This document shows, in pieces, positions 48,224 through 59,800 of a DNA stretch of 64,000 nt. A program made the translations under genes and the position numbers. Numbering within the stretch: the first letter of the stretch is position 1; every line of letters starts with the position of its first letter. Origin of the DNA: Argopecten irradians (lineage: Eukaryota > Mollusca > Bivalvia > Pectinida > Pectinidae); the NCBI RefSeq assembly GCF_041381155.1, contig NC_091144.1:1116001-1180000 (forward strand), read 5' to 3'. Under the pieces are notes generated by a model, which saw nothing but the letters and a program-made list of their open reading frames with translations, made no database searches and was not told where the DNA came from.

Positions 48224-49655
48224 CTACATTTCTATGCAGTGGTGTAATCGAATACATTCTCTATGCAATCCTCTCCTGCATAGCGTACATGCAGTTCGGC
48301 TTCGGCGCCTGATTCCTCCGCGAGCACGGCTAGAGCATACGCAACAGTCTTTTTCCTTCCTTTGGGGGAGGAAGTCTACATGACATCTCCTCGGTCTCGG
48401 TCTTGCTACTTGTGCGTCGGGCTGAACTCCAGCTAAATCTTCTATCACCATCTGAATAAACTTAAGTCTTGAAACCACTCTATCCGTCGTGTTGTTCTTG
48501 TATAAAATATAGGCATTCATCATGATTCGATGAAACAGATGCAATATTACTTTCTTCCAAACCTTTTTATTGCGTCGAACGCAGCTATAAGCGCTCATCA
48601 CAGCGTCAGACGAATCGACAGCTCCCATGTACCTATTATATTGGTGAATGATGTTTGGGCGTCCTGTCGGGAGGTCCTGAGCAGGAAGTAAAGTGCTCAA
48701 CATACGCACTGGTTTTTTACCCACCTCGTCTTTGTATGCTACACAAAGAACATCTCTCTGGCGCATGTAAATGGCAGTGCCAGCCTGGGGGTCTGCCTGC
48801 TGAATGGTACGCGGCATTGGGCGATTTTTTCTCAGTGTTCCCGTTACATAGGTATTGCGTGTTAAAAGACGTGATGCAAGATTAAGAGAAGTGAAATAGC
48901 TATCACAGAAAACATGATAGCCTTTGTTAAATAGGGAGGTTTCTCTCAAGAGAGTTTCCACTACATGAGTTCCCTGCAACTCTCCTCTTGGTGTTGGATC
49001 AAATTGTCGCCCTCTGTAAATCATCATCCGGATGACGTATCCAGTTGCCGCTTCACACAGCATCCAGAACTTGATACCGAATTTGGCTGCCTTGGTTGGA
49101 ATATACTGACGCATTATACTATGACCTCTTGCAGACACTAGCGTCTCGTCGACACATAGCTCCTGATTGGGTATCAAAAACCTTTGAAACATTCTGTTAA
49201 TGAAGGTCAGCAGTGGTTTGAAGCGTGCAGCTGGATCATAAGCTGGATGCTGCAAAATAATGAAACATTCTAATAAACATGTCACATGAAAAACTGTATA
49301 CATCGTACAATTTTGATAAGTCTTTTACTGTATCGTATTACAACATTCAGGGACGACAAATTAGCTTTACAATTTCATAGAAGGAAGTATGACAGCCTTT
49401 TAGTCTCTGTTATTTAATGAATGCTCACATTTCATATTTTATATAAAAAACATAAGTCTGGGCCTAAGCTATATCACTCAATAACACACACCTGTCTGTC
49501 TGCCAATCTCCGATAATCAGCCACGTGCAGGAACTTTAAGATGTTTTGGAATGTATTCCTAGAAGAAACTGTCTTAAACCAGGATGAAAGTTGGCTCGGT
49601 AACATCGAATTCCAATACTCTTCTATGGAGGTCTTTCTAACATCTGATATCTCAT
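48224..49655 (-). CDS. piggyBac-type transposase or PGBD-like protein, two exons seen, 5' end missing
   Basis: Exon 49655-49492 (54 codons; acceptor TTTTTAG, donor CAG/GTGTGTG) contains the conserved SRNTFQNILKFLHVAD. It joins in phase to exon 49249-48224 (acceptor TTATTTTGCAG), which opens HPAYDPAARFKPLLTFINR. The DDE_Tnp_1_7 catalytic residues are present: Asp in CVDETLV, Asp in FCDSYFTS, and Asp in YMGAVDSSD. The C-terminal Cys-rich domain has the spacing CxxC, CxxC, HxxC, H (CCVC, CTLC, HREC, LHH), as in active piggyBac enzymes that bind their ends. No stop or frameshift interrupts about 395 codons, so it is young or under selection. An N-terminal exon or exons must lie above 49655; I could not find them. 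It could be a live transposon or a domesticated gene. Confidence 0.85.
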
Positions 49656-49992
49656 CTAAAAATACATGTATAATTCACAATTTGAAGACTTATATGACAA
49701 AACATAAATAAAAATATGAGACACAATATTGGTTATTCGAACCATGAATCTTTCGATCGCAGTGCAGGGACATATGGTTATTCTGATTTAAAATTCAAAC
49801 ACAGTCTAACTGATAATGAATAAGATAACCATGCTAAGACGTTCATATTCTTTAGGACAATTACATGATGATGCATCTTTGCAGCCATTTGATGACATGT
49901 AATTATATACTGCCATAAACAGATTAATTTGTCATTTATATGTTATATGTATTCAGAACTATCGTAGTTTGAGATTTAGCTTTGAAGATGTG

Positions 49993-50038
<46 letters not shown>

Positions 50039-51116
50039 AAAAGAAAACACAACTATAAAACAGTTTTTTCCTCCCTAGCGCTTTCTCGGCTCATGCCAGT
50101 CTTCAGGGGTTTGAATTCTTTTATTTGTAAAACATGACGTCATAGTACAATGACGTCATAGTAAGATTACGTCATGACATGGTACATAAAGATATTGTGA
50201 ATGGTTCTGGAAGAAACTAACAAAAACATGAGGACAAAATAAAAACTAATATATATGTTAAAATTTAATTTCTGTGTTAGATTGCTCCTTCAATGGATTT
50301 GGTGTAGTATTATTGTACTTGTAACATTGTTTAAGTTGTCACCACCAATGTGCAGCATAAACTAGTGTATATATTACTTATTGATACGATGATGCTCCAG
50401 AGGTAAAATCATTGATCCAGAAATTTGTGATATCTTAAGAAAATACTTGGTGTTTTTGCGTTTAATGCCTTTTTGATGTCAGGCAATGCATCAGATCGAA
50501 CCCAACACATATCCAAGGAAACATCATTGAATTGACGGATATGCACTTAATCAGAGAAGCGTCTCACGTGTTCCTCGTGGCCGAGGACAAGTTCTAAATG
50601 ACTGTGTAAATTGTTCTGGCTTATTTCGATAATGTGATGTGTTGAACTTTGTTTTTCTCGTTTTGATTTTATTGGCTATTTATTGTATCTCTCTATGAGG
50701 AAATATATACATAACAAATGAATAAACCAATATCAACATAAAATTCTGTTTTGTTTGTTTTTGTAAGTTTCTAACATATTTCATTTCTTATAAAAAATGA
50801 CAAATTGCCGTGCGTAGAAATTCGAAAAATATATTCATCAAACACATTGAGAAATATACTAAACTATCATAATTGTGTGTAATTTAACATCAATATAACA
50901 AGCAATATTTGATATTTTATGGACTAAAGGACATTCGGACTATTAAGCCTTCGGAATAACGCGTGTACGAATTATAAGAATGTCACCAACTTTATGAGGT
51001 ATTTATATATCTTTTCTGTGATAGCTGGTAAATGTAACTTTACAGGATATATCTCCAGAAAGATACAAATAACTTTACACCATGTGTGTGTGCGTACGAA
51101 GGCAATGTGTTATCTA
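49656..51116. other. Upstream of piggyBac; microsatellite and CRE-like sites
   Basis: (TA)n microsatellite at about 49998-50034. TGACGTCA at 50135 and 50151. A 40-codon minus frame near 50420-50540 could be an upstream exon but has no piggyBac motif. Confidence 0.4.
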
Positions 51117-51275
51117 ACAATTAAAGGATTATTAGATTGCATTTATTTGAGACATAAATGCAATCTGGGTGGCAGATAAATAGAATAGCGCCAGTTAGGG
51201 CGCTATGAATATTTATCTGCCACCCAGATTGCATTTGTATCTCAAATAAATGCAATCTAACTATCCTTTAATTGT
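51117..51275. mobile_element. Perfect-ended hairpin element, 159 bp, with TTAA flanks
   Basis: ACAATTAAAGGAT at 51117 is mirrored by ATCCTTTAATTGT at 51263-51275. The two arms of about 75 bp pair almost throughout, meeting at GCGCC-AGTTAG-GGCGC. Inner nested repeats GATTGCATTTA / TAAATGCAATC occur within each arm. Like the elements at 6572 and 28461, the ends read TTAA-AGG. Confidence 0.9.
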
Positions 51276-52334
51276 GATATTTACATTTTGTTTTCTCTTC
51301 AAATTAAAACATAATTTAGAAACGAGTTAACATTTGAATTTCCCGCTTCAACCCTTTAGCCTGAACAGCCAATATCAATGTGATGAAAAATAGTCCCTGT
51401 AAAAATATGAAAATACATCAAAACCTCACTGTTTTGTAGATAGTTTTTCAATTTCCTATTAATAATACATCCATTTTCCCGCGCGGACTAACTTGGTGTC
51501 AGTAAACATGACTCCTATTCATGTTGGTATCAATCACATACTAGGGAGGGACAGGGAATTGAAAACTCTCACTTTTTAATTATGTCGTAAAGCTAAGTGC
51601 AGAAGAAAAGAAAGCTGTGAGGGCCTTTTGAATTTAAGGGAAAATATGAAAAATGTGAAAAGTCCAGAGTTTTCATTCGACACTCATCACTTACAAACAA
51701 CATTCAATCGCGAACGGAGTTTTTTCTTAATATATATTTTTAATCTGAAGATTATTCAGAGGTTAATAAATGGTACCGTACTAGCGCATGCTTTTATATA
51801 GTGCGGCAATGAGTGTGGAATTTATTCTCAACTCGGGAGTTATTTTTCAAAAGTTACAAAAACTACTCATTTAAAATAATGAGCCACAAAACTGAAATAA
51901 TTTTTACCCAATAACTATACGTTTAGTTACCTGTGTATAGATCGTAACTACTTACATGCCGGCGTGCCTCTGCGAGTTTACACCGTTATTGAATAATGAT
52001 TCTATTTATGCTCTAGATTATGATATAAACATCATAACATGTCCATATGACTACCTGTTTTATTTGCAACAATTAAATTCGGCATATATATATTTATATG
52101 TGTTTGTGTTTAAAAATGATAAATTATAAATAAACTATGATATTTAAATATTGTTTTTCATTGTGTTTTAACTGATATGAAGTGGTTTATATCTAGCACT
52201 AACAGGAAGTACTGTAGACGTACACAACATGCATTATTTTTATCAGCTTTTCATTAAAATTAAATTTCAAATTATAAGTGATTATTGTCAAAAAATAATA
52301 AATAAATAGGCAGCTGATAATGATAAATTTATAT
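51276..52334. other. No gene seen
   Basis: AT-rich. CAACCCTTTAGCCTGAACAG at about 51350 resembles a piggyBac-type end but is in the wrong orientation to close the element at 47659. Confidence 0.35.
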
Positions 52335-54065
52335 CAAACAGAGTTGTTTTTTCGTTTTGCATGAGTGTGTCAACCAGAATGCAACAATGTCAGAGTTTAA
52401 CACTATACAACATTGTTTTAGGAAGGGATATAGCTGTCAGTCTCCACTGATAGCCATGACAAGGAACGGCTATATTGATGGACCTGTCCATGGCATTCGA
52501 TTGCGTCCCTCCCAAACTCTTGTTGGAAACGATGGGGCTTATGGGGTTGGAGATGGTGCCATAAATCTTATTAAAAGCTATTTACCAAATCGAAAACAAT
52601 ATGTTGAATTATGAAATAGTAAAAGTTCAATGCATACACTGGTGAATTGGGTCCCTCAAGGTTAGATTTTGGGTCTGATAATTTTTAATGTTTTCATAAA
52701 TGACATCTTTCTCCTCACAAAACATGCTAAACTATACAATTATGCAGATAATAACACTCTTTCGGCCATTCATGATAAAAAAATCTGTTGTTGTAGATAT
52801 ATTAGAAAAGGAAAGCGAATTACTCATAAATTTGTTCACTCAAAATCAAATGAAAGCAAATTCAGACAAATTTCAGGTCATAGTATCTTTCAATGAAATT
52901 ATATTATTCAAAATTGGTGACATTACAATATAATGCGAAGAAGCTGTAAAATTACTTGATGTCACTATCGATTCATTACTAAATTTTGATAAACATATTA
53001 AGATTTTATGTATGAAGGTATCCAGGAAATAAATGTACTTGCTCGCTTGGGAGGTTTTCTTACTCTCGAGAGCCGCCGAGCGATATATAATGCCTTCATT
53101 ATGTCAAGTTTTATTTTTTCCCTCTTATTTGGCATTTTTGCTCCAAAAGCAACAACAAGAAACTTGAACGAGTCCACTACAGGGCTCTTAAATTTGTATA
53201 TCAAGATTTTAAATCTACATATGAAAAACTCCTTGAAAAGAGTTGCACAACCACTCTACTTATAAGTAGGCTACGCACATAAACTTTCAAAATCTTACAT
53301 GGGCATGGTCCTTGCTACCTCCAAAATGTTATACATTTTTAACAATCTTCGTACTCCTTCAGATATGGTAATGTTTTAGACTTACCAAGAACTAGAACAG
53401 TGACATATGGAACACATAGTTTCAGAGTTCTGTCCGCCACAGTATGGAATTCCCTACCAGTGAGGGCCAGAACAACCACATGTTTTAATCATTTTAAACA
53501 AATTATTGGAAGCTGGAATGGTTTCAGCTGCAAGAGTTTTACCTTGTACTACCCTTTCTTGTATTTTAATAGTAATTTTACTTACTAAACTTTGAAATTA
53601 TTTTTGAGCCTGGTCAACTGTGTCGATAGCGAACTTGAAGTGGAGAGAGTTGATATGACCAACACGGAAACTTGGCTCTTGGTACATTTGATCAGGCTGC
53701 AGGAAATCATATCATCAGTAATCAATAATAAAAGAATGTTTATTTTAATGTTTATTTTTTTCTCCTAAGCTTGTATAAATATCTGTGATCTGAGACGTGC
53801 CTTCTTTATAACGCCTGTGATAATTTTTCTCTTAGAGGGTATAGTTTTTTTTACTCCTGTAGTCTTGCTCATGCCCAGTTTTCATCTCTGCTTACTGCTT
53901 AGTGTTTATTATTTGTGTATTACATGTTTTACATGCTGTGCTTTACCTTATGTTTTCCTGTTTACTTTTGTTAAATAGTAGGTTGTAAAAGCCCACATGG
54001 GCTTGTGTTGTCATGTGTTTTAAATATGTACCGACTTTAAATAAAAGTTACTTGACTTGACTTAT
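52335..54065 (+). pseudogene. 5'-truncated CR1/L2-like LINE, copy 2
   Basis: QHCFRKGYSCQSPLI opens the reverse transcriptase. DLSMAFDC (about 52477-52500, another frame) is the first catalytic motif, IKSYLPNRKQYVEL follows, then WVPQG-stop-ILGLIIFNVFINDI, and LYNYADNN where the catalytic YADD should be. The C-terminal end THSFRVLSATVWNSLP and FNHFKQIIGSWNG lies at 53418-53525. Several frameshifts and stops and the YADN change make it inactive. The 3' end near 54062 reads AATAAAAGTTACTTGACTTG ACTT, a typical LINE tail. Confidence 0.85.
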
Positions 54066-54169
54066 ATTATTATTATTTAGGCTTCGGCGAGTGAAAACAT
54101 GATCCGATTGCGCCCATCACTGGCATCAGCTGATCAGATTTCTATGTCTGTCACCTTTAATTCATATCG

Positions 54170-55400
54170 CATACCAAGATATACCGGTATTATCATTAAA
54201 ACGGGTGACAGGTCAATACGCTACAATAAAATCATATATATTATGATTTCAATTGATATTAAGTAAATGACCCCCCCCATTCCTACTACAGTTTTTACTT
54301 TTCAACTGGCATTTAACTTCCTGAAGATACAATAAAATCATAAATATATTATGATTTCAGTTGATATTAAGTTACAAAACACTAATGGCTACGAGAACTT
54401 AAAGATGCTCCACCGCCGACAGAGCATAAATGATATTAATAATTTGAACAATAATTGGTGTTTAATCGTGTACCAGGGTATATATATGTCTAGTTAACAC
54501 AAAATATAATATAAAATAATTTATTTTGCCTTTGGTGCAAATTTTTTCGGGATGCAATTAATTATTTTCAATATTTCAAACTTGAATTAAAATTAGAAGC
54601 TCAAATTTTCAACGATGGCAATGGTGTAAAGTAAGTAACTTTTGTAACTGAAGAAAAATATTTAATCGTCTGCTGCTGTTTTTGATAGTGAAAAACATAC
54701 CATTTGTCAGCGATGGAGCATCTTTAAGCCTAGAAGGGGAAGAGAGGGGGTTGGGGGGTGTCAAAATACCATGACACGGTGAAATGACTCCCCCTCTCCC
54801 AGTCCAATTACTTTTTGTCAACTGACATTTAACTGTCTTAAGATACAACAAAATCATAGATATCATGAATTCAGTTAATATTTAGTGTTATTTACAGAAA
54901 CTGTGAATATAAGGACATCATATAATAAATTAAAAGGGGGGAGGGGTGTCAAAATACCATGGCCCACTTCAATTAATTATTTATTTTCATTTTATAACAG
55001 ACATATAACTTCCTTAAGATACAATAAAACCATATATATTATGATTTCAGTGAATGTTAAATGTTATTTGCAAAGCACTATGACTAAGAGAACTTCAACT
55101 TAGGAGAGGGTAAAAATACCATGGCCATGGTGAAATGATCCCAACACTTTTCCAACTGCCCCCACTTTATTTTTTGTTAAAACAAACAATTCAAACTGGC
55201 TTAATTTAGACTTAAATGATGTCCTTTGTGATTTTATATACCATTTCATGTCGTTTAAGGAGAATAGGGTGAGAAAATATTTCAAGTGTCATTTGTAGAG
55301 AATATGAGAAATTTACTTTAGAAATGGAGAGGGAATAAAAATACCATGGCTATGATGAAATATACCCCATCCCAAACAAACACTAAGGAAATTTCAAAAT
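54170..55400. repeat. Degenerate tandem repeat, units of roughly 200 bp
   Basis: Units share AAGATACAATAAAATCATA, ATATTATGATTTCAGTTGAT, AAAATACCATGGC and CACTTTTCAACTG-like blocks. At least four diverged units are seen. One unit is split by the MITE-A copy at 54399-54727. Confidence 0.65.
54399..54727 (+). mobile_element. MITE-A, complete copy (329 bp), nested
   Basis: TTAAAGATGCTCCACCGCC at the left and GATGGAGCATCTTTAA at the right. The flanks GAGAAC and GCCTAGAAGGGG match the uninterrupted neighbouring unit (GAGAACTTCAACTTAGGAG), which marks the insertion point. Confidence 0.9.
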
Positions 55401-55504
55401 GATTTTGGCTTTCTATATGTACATAATTGAATACCCTATTGTATCAAAACATAAGTTTTGTTTGTCATGACCATGGTAATAATCCTTCCCCTAATAGTTT
55501 CTTT

Positions 55505-56690
55505 TTTGGGTCAATTGAGACTTGAGATTATTCTAATCGCCTTTTGTCCGCCGTCTTGCGTCGTCCGTCCTATGTCCTTAGAATTTACTTTTTGACTTCT
55601 TCCCCAAAACTGCTGAAGCAATTTCAATGAAATTTTGCACAAAAATTCTAAGGCATAAGGCCAATCGAAATTGTGAATGATATGGTCTCCAACCCCCAGG
55701 GGGCTGTGGGAGGGGCCAAAAGAGGTAAAATTAACTAAAATTAAAAATAAAATCTTCTACTTACAATTGTGGTAGAATCAAATACTCTTCATAGATAGAA
55801 AGGTCTTAAGGTGTTTTATAAAAATTGTGAATTATATGACCCTGGGGTCTCTCATTTCCCCCTGGGGAGGGGGTTAAGTTTACTATAGTTTATATAGGAA
55901 AAACACATTTTTGAGCATTATTTGGTCATTTGTAATAGGAAATGAGTCAAATGTTGTCAGAATTATCAGTATGAAATGGCCATTAAATCCTATGAACAGA
56001 TTTTCTATGAATGACCCCAAGGGGCCTTAGGGGCGGGGTCAAAAGGGTTCAAAAAGGCTAAAACTTCAAAAATCTTCTTATGAAATTCTGGAAATGTTAG
56101 AATCAAATGCTTTTCATCGATATAGGTCTTAAGGTCTTTTACAAAAATTGTGAATTATATGGCCCTGGGGTCTCACGTTTCCTCCTATGGAGGGGGTGAA
56201 GTTTACCATAGTTTATATAGGGAAAACAGTTTATATAGGGAAAACACATTTAGTTTCATAGAATATGAGTCAAACTTGATCAGAATTATTAGCCTGACAT
56301 AGCATTTTAACATCATATCATATCTGTCCTGGCCGACCCCCGGGGGCAGAGGGGCGGGGCCTAAAAATGTCAAATAGGCTAAAACCTCAAAAAATCTTCT
56401 TCTAGAATTCTGGATCAGGAAATGGTAGAATCAAATACACTTTATAGATGAAAAGGTCTTAAGGTGTCTTATAAAATTGTGAATTATATGACCCTGGGGT
56501 CTCACGTTTTCCCTAAGGAGGGGGTCAATTTTACTATAGTTTCTATAGGGAAAACATATTTATGAGCATTTTTTGCTCAATTTTCAAAGTAAATGAGTCA
56601 AACTTTGTTAGAATTGTTAGTCTGAGATAGCATTTCAATATCGATATCATATCCATATTGGTCCTTGCCGACCCCCATTCTAAGTCAAAG
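55505..56690 (+). repeat. GGTCAATTGAG dispersed repeat, longest copy
   Basis: Begins GGGTCAATTGAGACTTGAG. It then carries at least three internal subunits of about 300 bp marked by AGGTCTTAAGGT, GTGAATTATATGACCCTGGG and AGTTTATATAGGGAAAACA. GC-rich runs such as CCCCCAGGGGGC punctuate it. Confidence 0.8.
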
Positions 56691-57479
56691 TTATCATAGT
56701 CATGTTTTTTTGCAAATCACATTTAATATTCACTTAAATTATAATAAATATGATTTAATTGTATATTAAGGCAGTAAAATGTGAATCAAAAAGATATAAT
56801 TGGTGTTGGGAGGGGGAGGTCATTTCACCATGGCCATTGTTTTTTTTACGTTCGTACATCACCATCGTTTTTACCCTTTTTCTGTAGTTTCTATCCTTTG
56901 AAAGTTCATTTGGTTTAAACTCTAAATGTTTTCCGCTGATATTGGTCTCGCCATTAATAAAATGGTTTTCAATATATTTACGGAATCAAAGTTAAAGTAA
57001 CAATCAAATGTCAAAAATAATTTTATCAGGTTATAAAAACAAATTCTTTTGCCAACTTTCTTTTTCATTATCTGGGGAAGTTAAAGCAAAATAGTGACAT
57101 CAATAATCATGTTTAAATTTTCAATACAGATTTAAAATACGTTTAAACGTACGATTCCATTACATCTTAAGAAACTATTTTTTGCAAATGAATACGCAAC
57201 GTCGACGTCTCTATTGTGTCCGCCATTTTCGGAATGTTTCTTCAAAGAGGTATTAAGAAAACGATTCGGCAATCAGAAAGAAGTATTACGAAGAAAACAA
57301 TGCCAAATTGAGTATATCTTTGTTATGTATACCATTGCATCATATTCGTTGGTGTAAATAAAGTAGAAATACTTCAGCATTCCGTATGAAACGAAACGAT
57401 TGCATAAGCCTGAAATAGAAACAAAACAGGAATTCAATATATAAAATAGAAAGGAATTCAGCGACACATTAATATTATA
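56691..57479. other. No gene seen
   Basis: AT-rich; ends of the 54-56 kb repeat region, then unique sequence without coding features. Confidence 0.35.
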
Positions 57480-57610
57480 AATAGAGGATATTACACTCGT
57501 GACTATGTGATATGAAATTTATCAAACGAGTTTAAATAATTTGGTATGTCACGAGACTTATTGAACGAGTGTGATAAATTTCATATCACATGTGTCTTAC
57601 GATATTAATG
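57480..57610. mobile_element. Palindromic element (CTCGTGACTATGTGATAT family), copy 1
   Basis: GTGATATGAAATTTATCAAA followed by CGAGTTTAA is mirrored by GAACGAGTGTGATAAATTTC followed by ATATCAC. It is related to 60355-60515, and both carry AATAATTTGGTATG in the loop. Confidence 0.7.
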
Positions 57611-57790
57611 GTCACATTTAAAGTATAAAGATAAATAGAAATTCGTGGTCACATTTAAAGTATAAAGATAAATAGGAATTCAGTGTTACATTTGTAGTAT
57701 AGTAACAAACAAGAATTCAACGACGTCACATTTATATGATAACAATAAACAAGAATTCTTTTTCATATTATAGTATAACAAGAATTTATC
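57611..57790. repeat. Decayed 44 bp tandem repeat
   Basis: GGTCACATTTAAAGTATAAA then GATAAATAGAAATTC occurs twice almost intact and then in diverged copies. Confidence 0.6.
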
Positions 57791-58008
57791 AGAAAACAAT
57801 GCATACGGCTATAGTTAGGTTCTGCTACAACACATTGTACAACAAATAAAGGGAAATAACTCTTATAGATCAGATTGACCCTCGTAATATGCTTTCCTGC
57901 CCTGGTTCATAAAATGGTTACTAAGTGAATATACAAATGTATTGTGTATTTCCATACCTCTATAACCAAAGACGGTAAACTTACATGAAATAACCTTCGC
58001 AATCGTTC

Positions 58009-58487
58009 CTAGATGAAGCTTCTGTGTTGTATGCGGAGACCTTGAGGGACAACTGTTCGATGTTGCAAGCCTGCAATGTCATGCATGGCACTTGGTGTAG
58101 TGGATTGCCTGATGAAATTATTAGGTACATGTACCTGTGTTCTACCGTCACTTAGAAGTACGACATTGTTGCCTACATACGGTTGTATTACTATTCTCTT
58201 GTGTAGACCAGTTCGTAAAGCAGTGTCTTCCAGCCGTAGGTGGGTATAAGCTGTACGTTGCGGTGGACGTGTATGTGTCAAAACTGATCCGGTAAGGCCA
58301 TGTCCACTCGAGGTTACCGTACGTACAGTTGGGTATTGTGAACGATATCGATGTGACAACAAATAAGAAGCCATTCTGTATCTAAGCTCGTCAAGTTCAT
58401 ATTGTGACAAATACCCCCTTGGGCTCTCACGGGAACGGCAGAGAAAGCCACAACGCATGCCACCATAGAAAGGACAAGCGACCTCAT
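58009..58487 (-). CDS. Secreted Arg/Thr-rich protein with one frameshift, fourth family member
   Basis: ATG at 58487 lies 8 nt after the acceptor ATCATTTTCAG (58496). Residues 1-23 (signal peptide MRSLVLSMVACVVAFSAV, then PVRAQ) match the other family members. At a run of five G (58418-58414) the frame shifts. The following frame is open for about 135 codons (YLSQYELDELRYRMASYLLS onward, ending RIQHRSFI) to TAG at 58009. That part is rich in Arg, Thr, His and Ser, without Cys, like the YPSQ protein. One missing base in the G run would restore a protein of about 160 residues, so the shift may be a sequence error, an allele, or true loss. Alternatively a 55 nt intron could lead into a third open frame (75 codons, four Cys); I think this less likely. 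A donor-like GTAAGT (57986) follows the stop. Confidence 0.65.
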
Positions 58488-58619
58488 GATGGAATCTGAA
58501 AATGATAAACAAATAAAATTCATCATGATGGTGACGTATACATCATAAAGTACCACACCGTTGACCAATGGTATTCTATCAATTGAGTTGTTATTTCATT
58601 GAAAACGTTTGAGCATTTT

Positions 58620-58740
58620 ATTATACTTCAAGATAAAAATATAAAAAGTCAAACAATCCATCGTACTTTGCGCCATATGGAATAAAGTACTGTTTGTTCA
58701 TGCACAAAAGGCTCATTAATTATTTTACACATTGTTTTGT
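58620..58740 (-). mobile_element. MITE-A fragment in the first intron of the 58 kb gene
   Basis: ATATGGAATAAAGTACTG and CAAGATAAAAATATAAAAA are reverse complements of the CAGTACTTTATTCCATAT and following block of MITE-A. Both ends are lost. Confidence 0.5.
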
Positions 58741-58822
58741 TTTTGTTACACATACATTTACTCGTGGACACCAAAAATAGATATGCCAATATAGCAATTA
58801 ACATATTTAACGTGGCTACTTA

Positions 58823-58880
58823 CATGGTAACGTTCGGATGTGATCGTCTTAACACCGTTAGGAATCCATTCCTTTTATAT
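58823..58880 (-). promoter_or_regulatory. TATA promoter and short untranslated exon 1 of the 58 kb gene
   Basis: On the minus strand ATATAAAAGG (58880-58871) is a strong TATA box. Start is expected near 58848. The donor ACCAT then GTAAGT begins at 58823, 56 bp from the TATA. The next acceptor is 58496, before the signal-peptide ATG, giving an intron of about 330 bp. Confidence 0.6.
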
Positions 58881-59689
58881 CCCAGTGATTGGGTTATACT
58901 GATGTATTACAATCAAATCCTGAATACATTATCTTCCCGTATATAATTCGTTTTGAGTTATTGGAATGACCATGTCATCTATCAAAAGATCTAGGCCATG
59001 GTCAACTGAATACGTTAATTCATACATGGCCGATGACACCTGATACATACCGTGAGAGGACATTGCATGGTATTATATGGATATTATCTATTTTATAAAA
59101 CATAATTGTGAGAGCTCTTATTTAATTCCACTATTTCGATTTCTATTGGTAAATACTCATAAATCAATAGAGAATCTACAACAGAATTATTGTTTTATTT
59201 TTTTTTCCAAATTGATGATACTTGTTCATGATTGAATAAGTCGACAGCATTTCTGAATAGGTCCGTCATTTATAAAACAATTGACAGTCATAGACACAAA
59301 GATGACAATTAAACGACGTTTTCGTATACATCCACTGTATATTGTTGAAACTGATGTAAACGTGTTCACCTGAATATTGTAAAATGTTACCTATTTCTTA
59401 ATTTAGTAAATGCATTAATTTCTTACGCTTTTTGCTGAATATACCTGTTATAAGCTCTCTCTTTTGTACACACTGCCTATTTCTATAAGACAACATAGGT
59501 AAGATACAATATACAGTACGCGTGATACTTTACAGATACCACAAACGAAAACACAAACTGTATATGTAATTGCTATTTTATTTCTTTGATTAACCTACGT
59601 ATGATATTTGATATTGGATAAAACAGTATAGCCCATTTAATTTAAATTAAATTTTCAATATCACACTTCATAGACCTGCCCAATTTCTC
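58881..59689. other. Upstream of the 58 kb gene; no gene seen
   Basis: AT-rich sequence without coding features. Confidence 0.35.
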
Positions 59690-59800
59690 GAAATAAAAGT
59701 GCAGACTTAAGTCAAAAAATCAGTTTCTTTTCTTTATGTAACTTATATTGCAATATATGACATAAGTTAGTTTTTGACTTAAGTTTGTTTCGAAAATTCG
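59685..59800. repeat. Palindromic element
   Basis: TTTCTCGAAATAAAAGTGCA and GACTTAAGTCAAAAA pair with TTTTTGACTTAAG and TTTGTTTCGAAAATTCGAGG. The arms are about 35 bp around a loop of about 50 bp. Confidence 0.7.

Noticed and set aside
48655..48885. 76-codon plus-strand open frame
   Set aside because: Antisense to the piggyBac catalytic domain.
58314..58487. Signal-peptide frame of the 58 kb gene taken alone as a 57-residue protein
   Set aside because: The frame after the G run encodes no repeat or family-like composition and stops soon. The alternate frame is open for about 135 codons, so a frameshift explains the data better.
58009..58487. 55 nt intron (GTGAGA to TACAG) joining to a third open frame with four Cys
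   Set aside because: Possible, but the acceptor lacks a pyrimidine tract and the resulting frame is shorter and unlike the other family members.
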